From: Pyralis farinalis
Lineage: Eukaryota; Arthropoda; Insecta; Lepidoptera; Pyralidae
Direction: 5' to 3'
Assembly (NCBI GenBank): GCA_947507595.1
Contig: OX382272.1
Span: forward strand, 27,490,442-27,554,441
DNA length: 64,000 bases
Shown: in pieces, positions 40,532 to 51,039 of the stretch
How the letters are laid out: every line of letters begins with the position of its first letter
Numbering within the stretch: the first letter of the stretch is position 1
The notes under the pieces: generated by a model
Told to the model about the DNA's origin: nothing
The model's database searches: none
Seen by the model: the letters and a program-made list of their open reading frames with translations, nothing else
Made by a program: the position numbers and the translations under genes

Positions 40532-41281
40532 TGATTGGCTGAATGGTGTGAACTCAATAAAATGTACTTAAATATTAATAAATGTAAACATATAAAATTT
40601 ACTAGGAACAAAAACATTATAGGGTCAAGCTACAACTTGAAAGGTGTAACACTCGAGGAAGTCGATAATGTACGAGACTTAGGTGTTCAATTCGATAAAA
40701 AAATGAATTTCGTCCAACATATTGATGCAATGGTACTTAAGGCAACAAAATTACTCGGATTCGTTTTAAGAGAATGTAAAAATTTTAGAAACTCAAGTAC
40801 TAAAAAAATTATGTTCAATTCTTTAGTTAGGAGCAATCTCGAATATTGTAGTGTGGTATGGTCTCCTGTATATAAAGTACATATCAGGCGTATCGAAAAG
40901 TTGCAAAAAAGGTTCCTGTGGCACTTAACCAGCACAAATAACATGGGTAGAAGTCTTAGTTCATATGAGGATAGATTAAAACATTTTAACATAGTGGCAT
41001 TAGAGAAACGAAGAGTAATGTCCGAATTGGTTTTTTTAAAGAAGCTTGTATCTGGTTCAATGAATAGCCCTGATTTGCTCGGTAAGGTATCGTTTCATGT
41101 TCCGTCAAGGTTGCCTAGATCTTCAACCAAAAAACTCTTCATGAAGCCATACTGCCGTACCAATTTAAGACGACACGGTCCACTGTCCAGAATGTACGCA
41201 GCATATATGGAACATGAAATGCATATAGATTTGAATTCTACGTCTGTACCTGTTGTAAAGAGAATGGTTTTAACTAATTAG
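40532..41281 (+). pseudogene. LINE ORF2 remnant, C-terminal reverse transcriptase region only
   Basis: Open for about 248 codons to the TAG at 41279-41281. It starts just after a TGA and has no ATG in a normal place: LAEWCELNKMYLNINKCKHI, RDLGVQFDKKMNFVQHI, SLVRSNLEYCSVVWSPVYK and IEKLQKRFLWHL. These are the thumb and C-terminal blocks after the YADD core. Endonuclease and catalytic palm are absent, so it cannot make a polymerase. The frame itself has no internal stop, suggesting deletion was recent or that the remnant was copied along with its ORF1. Confidence 0.85.
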
Positions 41282-41689
41282 CTCAACCAAATTGTACAAT
41301 ATTATTATACAGTTATTAAGATGCATGTTTAATTAATAGTTTATACGTTGCGCTCAGTTCAGTACCTTCCTTGTGTTTACTTATTTAAATAAGGCAGGAT
41401 GCAATTTCTATGTTTCTATAATTTGCACTTGCAACATTTCTTTTATTGTTTGTTTGTTTTAAGAATCTAAAACATTGTTCAAGATAATTACATACATTGT
41501 TCGGCGCATTTTTCTGTGCATGCAGTGCTTTTCTTTAAGTAATGAGACACTTAAGTTTTATTTATAATGTATATATATAAGTTGCATATGTAATGGTGTA
41601 CTCGTTGTTGAAAAGCCAAATAAATAAATAAAAAATAAATAAATAATGGCAATTTTAAGTATGAAATCTAAAATAAATGAAAATAAATA

Positions 41690-42045
41690 GGAACATTGAT
41701 GATTCCATTATATTTTTATTTTATACCACTAAGATATTTATTGACTTAGTAGTATATTTTGCCAATAAGTAAACTAAACACATTTCGCTTGAATATATTG
41801 AAATTTATAATATTTCTAATTTCTTGAGGCAGCTTGTATAATTTAAGCGCCATCGCATTGACAGTAAATATCTACTTTCTTTTTATTGACGTTCCTGTGT
41901 GCAATGTGTAAAGCTTAATTTCAACATAAGTTTATCCTTGTATATGGAACTGTAGACAGCAGTTCGTTCGATAACAAAATTGTTGCTCACGCGACCCTTC
42001 TTTCTTGGTATAATATGTATTATAGACAGATAGATAATAAATAAA
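41690..42045 (-). pseudogene. LINE C-terminal fragment
   Basis: Minus-strand pieces such as ALKLYKLPQEIRNII and FNIFKRNVFSLLIG match the end of non-LTR reverse transcriptases (xKLPxEIR, xFKRxL). Stops occur on both sides. Confidence 0.5.
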
Positions 42046-42479
42046 GATCAAAATCAGCTGCGTCTGGCCCTTCTAGCCGATCGCTCACGTCTGCGTAGCG
42101 GGACTCTCATTGTTAGTAAACTTTAAAAGCAACGACTCTAACACATGCGATGCTGCTGAGCTAACAGCGAATTTTGATTTTCCGTACCATATAACAATTT
42201 TTTCTGCAACTGAAAGACGGCAGCCTAGTTGGCGCGACGCATTGGCATATCTAGTAGGAATTGGCTTGACTTCAAGACCTGGGTTGCGGTTTTCTTCTCT
42301 AGGAGTTTATTAACACCGAAACTTTGCCAAGAAGCGGCTGACTTATATTGTTGCTGATATATACCATATTCTACATATTTAATTCACTGAAATTTTAAAA
42401 TAAATCTTTTGGTAAAGTATATAATTTACTTTCATATTCCTTATTTTTGGCACGAGAAAAAAAATACATAAGATTTATA
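42046..42479. other. Unassigned; one short open frame
   Basis: A plus-strand frame at 42110-42313 (67 residues) shows no family motif. The rest is AT-rich. Confidence 0.35.
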
Positions 42480-42600
42480 TATATCTCTTAAAGAAGTGAG
42501 TGAGGCGTGCAAGAACTGCCTCTTAGGCGCTCGGTTCTTTCTGTCTACCCCGGATGGATACTGGCGTGAACGTATACATTCATACATAAGTCACAAAAAA
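42480..42600 (+). pseudogene. RTE-type LINE, 3' end
   Basis: AAGAAGTGAGTGAGGCGTGC and GCGCTCGGTTCTTTCTGTCT, then a (CATA)-rich tail. This is the same terminal block as at 43430-43540 and 48320-48430. Confidence 0.6.
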
Positions 42601-43180
42601 AGATACTACAAATAGTAAAATCAGCATAATGTTATAAGCAGCTCGGTATTTCAAGGTAGATATTGAAACCATTCATATTATAGATATGGCTTTTGATCAG
42701 CTTTAAAGATTTGACGTTTAGTTAAAAAGTGCGTTCCATGTTATACGTTCGGAGTATATTAGTGCAGTTTTGGCAAAGATATGTAGATAAACTATATACT
42801 AGAGATGGGATTAGTAGGCGCTTAAATGGCGGATTAGTCAACAGACGCAATTATGGTAAACTTCGAGCGCATTCGAAACGCTAAGTCGCATATTTATACT
42901 TTGTACTTAAATAAAATACATAATAAAATCATAAACATTTTAAAAAAGTAGTATTATGGTTTCGTTTGCTGCTATTTAAAAGAGCTTTTTGATTGCACCA
43001 TCATCACATCCTCAAGGAATATTGGCAATATCAATGGTTTAACCCCCGCAAAAAGAGACTTCAATTAAGTCACCAAGTCATAACACATACACGACTAAAA
43101 TAAAATTGTCATAATTACAAACATTAAACCTATGAAAATAACATCAGTGAAACTGTACCTTCAACAAATTTTATGAGACA
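42601..43180. other. No gene recognised
   Basis: AT-rich, no coding or repeat signature recognised. Confidence 0.45.
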
Positions 43181-43300
43181 ATTTTATTTTAAAAATACAT
43201 TTAGCGTAACGCTTGCTTACCGCGTTCTTAATGATGACGTAAGAGACAGAGTTGGTCTGAAAGAGAGCAACACTCTCTAAATGTATTTTTAAAATAAAAT
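43181..43300. repeat. 23-bp perfect inverted repeat inside an RTE fragment
   Basis: Arms 43181-43203 and 43278-43300 are exact reverse complements (ATTTTATTTTAAAAATACAT plus TTA), 74 bases apart. The spacer holds RTE coding sequence, so the right arm interrupts that fragment. Confidence 0.8.
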
Positions 43301-43545
43301 AAGAAAAGATTAAGATAAGAAAAGGCATGCTCCGTTAGTTCGGACATGTAGAAAGAATGCAATATGAAAGGATGACGAAACAGATATCCATGACCAAATT
43401 AGTCGTTTTTATCAGACGATGATGTCAGGAGCCCCAGGAACCGGCGAGCGTGCAAGACCACGTCTTATGACGCTCGGTTCTGTCTTTCTACCACGCAAGG
43501 GACCTGGCGTGAAGATATGCGTACATACATTTGACGTATTTGGTT
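43220..43545 (+). pseudogene. RTE-type LINE, C-terminal fragment
   Basis: DDVRDRVGLKESNTLS (43235-43280), MLRXFGHVERMQYERMTKQI (43330 on) and the terminal LFYHARDLA-like block (about 43490). Several frame breaks. Confidence 0.65.
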
Positions 43546-44794
43546 ATTTTGGCTATATTTTACCATCATATATCACGAAAAAAAGACTTTCTATTCGTAT
43601 TCTTTTTAATTCGGTTAAATTTTATTTTAAATTATTATTTTCGAAAAACAAACATCATTTTCAAATCGAAAATTAACCCAAATATGCAATGAAATACCAC
43701 TAAATGTTTCCGCATATGTAAATCTACAAAAACCGCTTACTTGCATTAATAGCATATTTATGTAAACTTAGCAAACATGTCTATCTTAGTATTAAGAAAT
43801 CGACTAGAACCAGTGTTTGGATATGGCACCTTTCATAACTGTAACCTGAAAAAATAAAACTTTCTTTAGGAACAGCTCGTATGTGTGCGCATTTTTGAAA
43901 AATGTAGAAAGTTATTAAAGTAATGGAAAAAGCAACGAATAGGAGGCTGTTATTTTCGTTTTGGCCCACCTGAACCAGTAACTACACAGATTCCATTCCA
44001 TGTCCTCTATACGCTTGCAACACGAGAAAAAAGGGAGTAGGGCGGTGCTGTGCACACGGCCGAAAGATTTACGTGAATACGACTTCGTAACGGGTAAACG
44101 GAAATAAGTTATACTAAAAAGAAATTTTATGATGCAGAAAAATGATCTCAAATCGCTTTCGCCCATTTCTCGTCACTGTCCTCACTCGATGTACGAGTTC
44201 TTTGATTCTTTAGCTATCAAGTGATGTACCTAGATATTGGATGTAAAATATAGATATATAAATACAACACCAAACTGTATCCCCCGATTGTGTTATCATC
44301 CGTATTCTGAATTTCTTCCCAAAATGATAGCAAGTTTAAACATTTATTCACGTCAAAACTAATAAGGTAAGAAGATAAATCGTAAAATTCTCTATCGTAA
44401 ATCGTAAAATCTTATTTTAGACTTTGATAGACTTAAGCGGTAATGTTACTCTAATAAACTATTTATGGTATATAACAAATATATTGTACAATATAAAATC
44501 GTAGTAAATCTTGCCAGCAAAAACAGTCTTGCAATCGTGGGAGATAAATTGCTGCACATAAAAAAATCTAATTACACCTTGTTTGCTACTTATTACATTG
44601 AAATTGTTATTTTCAGCACGTATATGCTTTGAACAATTTAATTTATATGCATTGCAAGTGTTGCGAAATAACTGTTTTGTTTTGTACTCACTCGGTTTAT
44701 TGGATATTCCTTCTTTTATATATTTAAAACTTCTTAGTTGCTAAAAAATAAATAATATTTTTATTAACTCATACAATTTTTAGTCGTCTTGAGT
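43546..44794. other. AT-rich stretch, no gene recognised
   Basis: About 1.25 kb. Short open frames at 43781-43969 and 44166-43915 have no motif. I see no repeat block or hairpin of note. Confidence 0.45.
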
Positions 44795-45050
44795 ATTGCT
44801 CAGTGGTGCAGTGCTATACCGACGCTCTTGGGTTCGATTCCCACACAGGGCAAACATTTGTGTGCGTGAACATGTCTTTGTCGTGGTGTGGGTGTTTTTA
44901 AGGGACTTAGGGTAAGTTAACAGCAGAGGAGGCATCGCGCGAGATATACTTAATGTATTACAAATGTTAACAGTCTAGTCTAACCGCTTTATGTCAAGTG
45001 GGCCGTATGCTTGTATGACTCCCGACGTTGAATAAAAAATATATATATTA
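44795..45050 (+). repeat. SINE-A, long-tail form with a large internal deletion
   Basis: Head (CAGTGGTGCAGTGCTATACC, GGGTTCGATTCCC), shared centre, a jump from GGACTTAGGG to AACAGCAGAGGAGGCATCGC, and the usual end. About 150 bases of the tail are missing. Confidence 0.85.
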
Positions 45051-45267
45051 GTTGAAGAATGATCGTATACGTCATCAACGATATGTTTACTTAAATAAAT
45101 ATGTGTTACCAAAATATAATAATACAGGTAGAAGATTATTGGATAATTTAATACCCAACTTCATCAATGAGCTTCCAGATTATTTGCAAGGGCTGTATAA
45201 ACAGAAAAAGAAGTATAAAAATACGTTAAAACGTTACTACATTACAGTGAATACCTTACCCAGTTAA
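45051..45267 (+). pseudogene. Possible retroelement C-terminal frame
   Basis: An open frame of 71 residues ends at a stop (contains GRRLLDNLIPNFINELPDYL and then LKRYYITVNTLPS). It resembles the end of some LINE-type reverse transcriptases in length, basic content and position next to a SINE tail, but no diagnostic motif is present. Confidence 0.25.
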
Positions 45268-45394
45268 ACCTTCAAAGGTTTTGTGGTATGACGTGATGTA
45301 ATAATAAGTAGCGTTATGTAATTTAAACAATAAAGTATAAAAAAAAACGAAACTTCTACCGTTGTATGATCAACTGAGTGTAGTTTAATAACAG

Positions 45395-45480
45395 GCAATT
45401 TGATCTGAACTCCTTTGTGTGCTTCCGCTACCGGTAATTTTGCCGGTAAATTTGACTTTTGCAAAATAACGCCTGAATCT
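45395..45480. repeat. Penelope-like 3' end, inverted pair
   Basis: The left half (GGCAATTTGATCTGAACTCC) is the reversed end and the right half (TTTGCAAAATAACGCCTGAA) the forward end of the same repeat. They meet at TAATTTTGCCGG. Confidence 0.65.
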
Positions 45481-45949
45481 ATTGCCTATTTCGTTTAATG
45501 ACATCGATAAGTATGTAGGTAGGCATCTTTGACCAAAACATTTTCAATAATTCGGCGGAGGTCGAATGAATTCCACACAAATTAAGGGCAGGTGTCCCTT
45601 AGTCGACGGCGCAAAATATTCAAGCCGCACATTCTCACAATGCTAACCTAGCCAAAATTGGATTTTATATATTAAATTTCCTCGTAAATACTGGGGATTT
45701 ACTTAAAAGCATGACCCCGTTTTATATTATTACGTATTACGGGGAAGAATAAGTGTAAAAAATATTTCAGGCAATGCCATTATTGGGGTAATAGGTATGC
45801 TGACCAGATTGTGACCTCCACTTTCAATAGTGCCACATAGCGTAGAAAGCGCAAGCTTTAGCCATATTCTAATCCGTGTTATTGTTTTGAAACAACTCGT
45901 ATACAAAATGTGGTATATCCTTTTTTTAATAAGACGCTAAGCCAATATA
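45481..45949. other. No gene recognised
   Basis: Unassigned AT-rich sequence. Confidence 0.4.
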
Positions 45950-46045
45950 TCTTCTTCTTTTCGTTATCCCATCTCCTAATCTATTAAGATTGGCGGGATC
46001 AGCTATTTAAGCCTAAGCAGCAAAAACATAGGGTCCTGTATTGCT
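45950..46045 (-). repeat. SINE-B 3' end scrap
   Basis: TTATCCCATCTCCTAATCTA and TTAAGATTGGCGGGATCAGC match the SINE-B end. Confidence 0.6.
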
Positions 46046-46705
46046 TTGAATTTCGGGGTGACCATAATACATAAATACTTGAAACATAAATAACATCGTA
46101 TTAGTGACGGTTTTCTGTAAGATCTGATATTCAACCGATCTCTCTTTTGCCAGAGCTTCGTTTGTTAATCAGCAGATACCAAGTGTAGATGAAATTTGCT
46201 TTTAATATAAAAAATAATGAAGGCACTTACTCTCCAAATTTGCACAAATTTTATACTAATGTTATAGTTCCATATTTTAATAATACTGTTGTGCTATCCT
46301 AAGCAAATTGAATGTTATCCCAAAGGCAATACAGTGCAAAACAAACTCAACACTAGCAAGTTTATTAACTCAGTCCTATGCAAACTACGCTCATCTGTTT
46401 GTGAAGAAGACAACTTAGTGTTTCATATTTGATTTAAATCTTTGACAATATATATACCTAGTATTAAACTCGCCTGTATAAATATTGAGCGAGAAGTTGT
46501 AACCCACGTCGATGCCTACTTCAATTAGTATTAATCAATTCTTAAGATTCTTCACGATTGATGAGACATGGCAGTCAATATACTCATTGTCTCATTCACA
46601 AAAATTACAGGTAAGGTACAAATAATCAAAATTAATATATAATGATTATTTGAGAGATTCTTAAGTGGACATAATAATGTAAAGAGAGATAAATAAAGTC
46701 AAGTA
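46046..46705. other. No gene recognised
   Basis: About 660 bases of AT-rich unassigned sequence up to the MITE. Confidence 0.45.
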
Positions 46706-46861
46706 GGCCGATTCTACAAAAAAAAATGCAACTGCACTGCAGCGCGGCGTGTGTCAAAATGCGTACATTTTGACGTTTCGTCAAGCGATCTGACAGCGTG
46801 TGTACGCATTTTGACACACGCCGTGCTACAGTGCAGTTGCAGTTTTTTAGTAGAATCAGCT
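46706..46861. mobile_element. MITE with 60-bp terminal inverted repeats and TA duplication
   Basis: A 156-bp element between TA at 46704-46705 and TA at 46862-46863. Arms (GGCCGATTCTAC ... GTGTGTCAAAATGCGTAC on the left, 46706-46766, and its counterpart at 46802-46861) agree at roughly 53 of 60 positions. A TA duplication fits Tc1/mariner-type transposition. No transposase; it would need one from elsewhere. Arms differ enough to suggest it is not brand new. Confidence 0.85.
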
Positions 46862-46963
46862 TACAGAAGATTTGGTCACAACCAAAGGATGTTCTATTCA
46901 TTGACATGAATAATTTTTACTATGGAATTGACATCAAAGTATAATCGAGAACATGTTATTGAC

Positions 46964-47034
46964 GAATTTGTAAATTATTGAAATCATTCATTTTGAAAAG
47001 GTCAAAATGAATGATTTCAATAATTTACAAATTC
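46964..47034. repeat. 33-bp perfect inverted repeat (hairpin)
   Basis: Arms 46964-46996 and 47002-47034 (GAATTTGTAAATTATTGAAA and the following 13 bases, ATTCATTTTGA at the loop side) are exact reverse complements around a 5-base loop. TTATTGACGAA occurs at 46956-46966 and at 47037-47047, as if a segment was duplicated during its formation. Confidence 0.9.
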
Positions 47035-47069
47035 GATTATTGACGAAGTTTTAGAGAACTTTTAAAATG

Positions 47070-47372
47070 AGAGTGATGTAAAGCGGTTACCGTAGCATAT
47101 GAACGCTTGTAATATATTAAGAGTAGTCACTCGCGCAATGCCACCTCTGCTGCAAATACAGCAACTCTTTAGAAGCAAGAAATTGTTATTTGGCTGCGGT
47201 TTGCTGTGAGGTGGAGATACTTCCCCAGACGGGCTGCTTTGGTGATTCCTCTCTTCAAAGTACCAAGACAAACAGACATGTTCATGCACATAAATGTTTG
47301 CCCTGTGTTAAAATCGAACCCAAGAGCGTTGGTGTTAAAGTAGCGTTATTAATCACTGCGCTACTGAGCTCG
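47070..47372 (-). repeat. SINE-A, long-tail form
   Basis: Head at the right (reversed A box GCGCTACTGAGCTCGTC, reversed B box AAATCGAACCCAAGAGC), centre, and most of the tail with a small deletion near 47180. Confidence 0.85.
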
Positions 47373-47514
47373 TCAAAAATAAATCCTTCAAAATTTTTGT
47401 ACATGGGTTGTAACATAGATAGTACCGAATATCTTTTGTCTACGAAAATGGTAAGTATTTTTTACCTGACTCAATTAGAATGATTACTAGGATTGTAAAG
47501 GCAAAAACATACAT

Positions 47515-47812
47515 ATTTTCATGCAATTTGATCTAACCTGCTTCGTGTGCTTCCGCCATCAATTAGTTCATGCGAACTATCGCCGGCCGGCACCTACCCC
47601 CTACCGTTAGTAGATGCAACATGCCGTCGCTGCCATGGCTGATCCGGTCATATATATATATATTATAGTCTCTGCCTCGTCTACTGTGGTCGTCCTTGCG
47701 ATTATCCACCATCTGGAACAGAAACCGCATGCACCCGCCACCCTTGCTGCCATGATTACCCTAGACGTCTCTGCAGCACGTCGGAAAATAACGCCTGAAT
47801 CTATTAATATTT
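47515..47812. repeat. Penelope-like 3' UTR, reversed, with a forward end scrap
   Basis: 47517-47782 reads the UTR in reverse (CAATTTGATCTAACCTGCTT ... GTCTCTGCAGCACG), with an (AT)n insertion at 47650-47665. 47783-47812 (GGAAAATAACGCCTGAATCT) is the forward 3' end. So the copy is an inverted pair. Confidence 0.7.
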
Positions 47813-48094
47813 GAATTATTTTGGGCATCGCAAGGAAAAGCATGTTATGCGTGCATGCCAATATATTATATTGACATACTCGCATAACTAGCTCGCATAT
47901 CTCTAAAATCTGAGACCTTTGTTTTCTATATAGTTAAAACTCCCGCAAAACAATAGACTTTCTATTGCCCAATAGCTTAAACAGCTTCCTCATAAGTGCA
48001 AATATGTATGCAGTCGCGAACTGTAAAGATTTATTTCCATACTCGTTGTTCTGCTAACACAAAAATTTATCTATTATGTCCGCAATGATGATGT
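47813..48094. other. No gene recognised
   Basis: Short AT-rich interval. Confidence 0.4.
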
Positions 48095-48430
48095 TAAAAA
48101 CTGATTTGGTCTGAAAGAGAGTGTCAGTGTTAATATAAGAATAGGCAGGCTCCATTATTTTGGAAAAGTAGAAAGTGTGCAAGAAGAAAGACTTACGAAA
48201 CTGATATACAACGCGAAAGTAGAAGGATCTCGAAGATTTGTTGAATTGATCGTGTTTTATCAGAAGGTGATGTCAGGAGCCCTAGAAACCGGCGAGCGTG
48301 CAAGAGAAAAGTTATTAATGTTAAAGAAGTGAGTGAGATGTGTAAGGTAAGGACCGAATCATGTGGCGCTCGGTTCTTTCTGCCTACCTCGCAGGAGATT
48401 TGGCGTGAAGTTATAGATAGACAGATAGTG
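48095..48430 (+). pseudogene. RTE-type LINE, C-terminal fragment
   Basis: The plus strand reads GLKESVSVNIRIGRLHYFGK (about 48105-48165), VEGSRRFVELIVFYQKVMSG, ETGERARQRKVINVKEVSEM and the terminal block around 48370-48410. The frame is open for most of its length. Start and core are missing. Confidence 0.75.
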
Positions 48431-48939
48431 GTTTATCTAATACATATCATAAATCGTAATTTGGCAGTAAAATGAAACGGATATGAAATATAGAAATTCT
48501 CAATTTGCTGCAAGTTCGAGCGCAGATGGCCCAGCAGATATAATATTAATGTGGTCATAAAATTGTAATATCTTAGTATCTAATAAAAAACTTATACGGC
48601 ATAAGCAAGTACGGTCAAGCTGCTTATATTAATCTTTATTCAGTTAGCTTTTCTCCATGATTCCGCAAATTTGAGAATTGATACTATTATAATAGATTTC
48701 TAGTTTCAATCAATTTCCAATTACTTAGCCATTCCGTGTGCATATGTAAATAGATTTGTTGGCGATGCACAAGATTGCCAGTTCATTCGTTGCTTTAAAT
48801 TTATAAGTTTTGATATGTAAAATTTTAGACTTTTAGGCATACATTGATTTTTTTTACAATTAAGTATGTATAATTCTTTAATTGTTCATAGAACAAGATA
48901 CCGAAAATTCTCGATATGCATTTTCCAATGGAGAAATCA
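48431..48939. other. No gene recognised
   Basis: AT-rich, no coding motif or repeat recognised. Confidence 0.45.
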
Positions 48940-49020
48940 CCAACCCACCTAGATAGGGTTGGACTCGTTGAGGTCGTCTCGATTGCCGCGTGTTGTTCTA
49001 ACTGAGCTACCGGGAAGGTT
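48940..49020 (-). repeat. tRNA-like sequence, degraded
   Basis: The minus strand reads GGTAGCTCAGTTAGAACAAC (A box like a real tRNA) and then CGAGTCCAACCC where a B box (GTTCGANNCC) would be, but mismatched. The cloverleaf is not intact, so it is a SINE head or pseudo-tRNA rather than a gene. Flanks do not match SINE-A or SINE-B. Confidence 0.4.
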
Positions 49021-49296
49021 TTTGATGGGGATATGGATCCCCATTTTCAATCTCTTTATCACTATACAGCTGCGCTTGCATGGCGCTAGATATTTACTTA
49101 CTAAGCTATGTCCTACTTAGTCCTTCTAGGCTATCATTCGTAAAACTAGTTAGGATGTTCAAATAGAAACTATTACTGTATCTCTTGTGACATTGAGAGA
49201 GGCAGGATCCAGCAGGAGGTCGTACGCCTTCTCAGACTTTATTTTCGGAATTGGTGGGGCATAACAGGACATCTGGCTCTAAAATATCCGTCTCGG

Positions 49297-49376
49297 CAAG
49301 TCCCTGCACCTTACAAAAGACCGCAGCTAAATAACAACTCCGAGGGGATTGTTGTGTTCCAGCGCATGAGTAAGCT
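49297..49376 (+). repeat. SINE-A tail scrap
   Basis: GTCCCTGCACCTTACAAAAG through GGGATTGTTGTGTTCCAGCG. Confidence 0.65.
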
Positions 49377-49636
49377 AAATGAAAGAACGTTGTGCGGACA
49401 GCGAAAGGACGGATGTCGAACCTCCACTAGCAGTGTTGGCCCGGCAAACTGGCGCAGCGGTCAGGGAGACCCGGGGAAACGGTCGATCACTGGCCGCCGG
49501 CAGGTTAGTAGGGATTCCCGAACCCGGGGATTATTTGATCTTCGCCCCGGGAGGCTGAACCGCCAGCCTGTGAAAAGTTCCTGTTGTAGTGATCGTGCCG
49601 GAGAAAGAGACCGGGGTGGACCCGGCTACTGCAGCA
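49377..49636. other. GC-rich island of unknown origin
   Basis: About 260 bases with far higher GC than its surroundings. It contains CTGGCGCAGCGGTCAGGG (A-box-like) and several CCCGGG-type runs. It is flanked by a SINE scrap and by a homopolymer. It opens a frame at 49354-49692 that has no recognisable product and crosses repeat borders, so I do not call it a gene. Confidence 0.5.
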
Positions 49637-49665
49637 GGGGGGGGGGGGGGGGGCTTTTTTTTTTT
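49637..49665. repeat. G17 run followed by T11
   Basis: 17 consecutive G (49637-49653), one C and 11 T (49655-49665). It marks the junction between the GC island and a reversed SINE; the run length may be unreliable. Confidence 0.7.
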
Positions 49666-49667
49666 GT

Positions 49668-49822
49668 AAATACATACTTTTCATTCATATAAAATACCCA
49701 GACCAAGACAAACAGACATTTTCATGCACACAAACGTTTGTCCTGTGTGGGAATCGAACCCACGAGCGTTGGGGTCAAAGTAACGTAACAACGCGTTTCA
49801 CCACTGCGCCACCGAGCTCGTA
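49668..49822 (-). repeat. SINE-A, head and part of the short tail
   Basis: Reversed head at the right (GCGCCACCGAGCTCGTA, GGGAATCGAACCCACG), centre, and the beginning of the short tail at the left, cut off by the homopolymer. Confidence 0.85.
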
Positions 49823-50164
49823 AATACCTAATATAAAAATATTTGTCACATATCTTGACTTGCGTCATAGATTAAAGTGACACGCCATCAAGCTCCTCAA
49901 CAACAGACATTAATCACTAATTAACACTTAAATGGCAATGTATTTAACTGTTCTTTGGACATAAGTATCGATTGCCTTCTTGGTTGACGTGGCGGACGCG
50001 AAATGGCGTGTGTCGGGCAATTACTGAACTGTTATTTGACTTATTTAATAACCTTCTATTATCTTTCTTTGAGACCTTTACAACGCCTAACTAACAACAC
50101 AACACCTAAATAGAAACTAACCGCCGAGAAAAAAAATATTCCTTGATAAAGTCAACATTTAAAA
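49823..50164. other. No gene recognised
   Basis: Unassigned, roughly 340 bases. Confidence 0.4.
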
Positions 50165-50330
50165 ACGGAAAGGTTGCTGTGTTCCTGCGAGTGAGTGAGG
50201 TTATTAGTAAGTTCCAGAGCTTCATGCATACCGGGGTGGAAATTCACGAGCTGTACTTATACTGCAAGAGTTCGTAGGCTACGATGATCAACCCATAGCT
50301 AGTGTTGTTATATGTTTGTTTCTCGTCGGT
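50165..50330 (+). repeat. SINE-A tail, degraded
   Basis: GGTTGCTGTGTTCCTGCGAG and TTCGTAGGCTACGATGAT, with many changes. Confidence 0.5.
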
Positions 50331-50344
50331 ATATAATTATGTAC

Positions 50345-50760
50345 TTGCAATTTGATCTAACCTGCTTTGTGTGCTTCCGCCACTAATTCGTTCATGCGAA
50401 TGCTATTCTATTCTAACATGCTATTTTAACATGATACTCCTACTAACATCTTCAGCGCCTGAGGATGCCTCGTGGAGAGGCGAAACACTTGAAGTAGCGA
50501 CGACCAAGGCAGTCATGGCAGCAACGGTGACCGGTGTGGATTTCATTCCAGATGGCTGCCAATCGCGAGGACGACCGCAGAGACAGGGACTACCGGAGCG
50601 GCCGTGGCAGCGACAGCATGTTGCATCTACTAACGGTAGTAGGTGGGTGCCGGCCGGCGCTAGTTCACATGAAATAATTGGCGGCGGAAGCACACAAAGC
50701 AAGTTCGTTCAAGCTGCATGTAAATTTGACTTTCGCAAAACAACGCCTGAATTTATTAAG
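50345..50760. repeat. Penelope-like 3' UTR with an inverted end
   Basis: 50348-50400 is the reversed 3' end (CAATTTGATCTAACCTGCTT). 50400-50758 is a forward UTR from GCCTGAGGATGCCTCGTGGA to ACAACGCCTGAATTTATTA. It is close in sequence to 60480-60795. Confidence 0.75.
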
Positions 50761-51039
50761 TATAAGCTTATATGTTTCAAGATACCGGTGTAAATATAGC
50801 AAAGTCTTGTTATTAAGTGTACAGTCGACTTTTCAATTACCTGACCTATCAGGCCTAGTGGTTTATCTTATTTTTATCTATAGATGTAACGTTTATTTCT
50901 ATAATGTTACATTTGTAGTTACGTACTTAAATAATACGTTTTAATAATTATTTTTTTATTTTTTTTATTTACGTTTTAATAATACGTTGTAATGGTAAAA
51001 CAAAAGTAAACCACGACTGAATACCAAATATTAACATAC
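50761..51039. other. AT-rich spacer
   Basis: Nothing recognised. Confidence 0.4.

Larger units (their letters stand above)
39288..41646 (+). mobile_element. Internally deleted CR1-like LINE (half-LINE)
   Basis: A short LINE of about 2.36 kb. The proposed 5' end is the initiator-like TCAGT at 39288. A 175-base GC-rich leader precedes ORF1 (39464-40519). The C-terminal part of the reverse transcriptase follows (40532-41281), and a 3' UTR ends in an (AAAT)n tail at 41617-41646. The endonuclease and most of the reverse transcriptase are missing, yet both ends look complete. The 5' end is inferred and no target duplication was found. Confidence 0.75.

Noticed and set aside
42110..42313. 67-codon plus-strand frame
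   Set aside because: No motif, no splice or promoter context, near LINE debris.
49354..49692. 112-codon frame rich in Arg and Gly
   Set aside because: It crosses a SINE scrap, the GC island and a homopolymer, so it is not a real coding unit.
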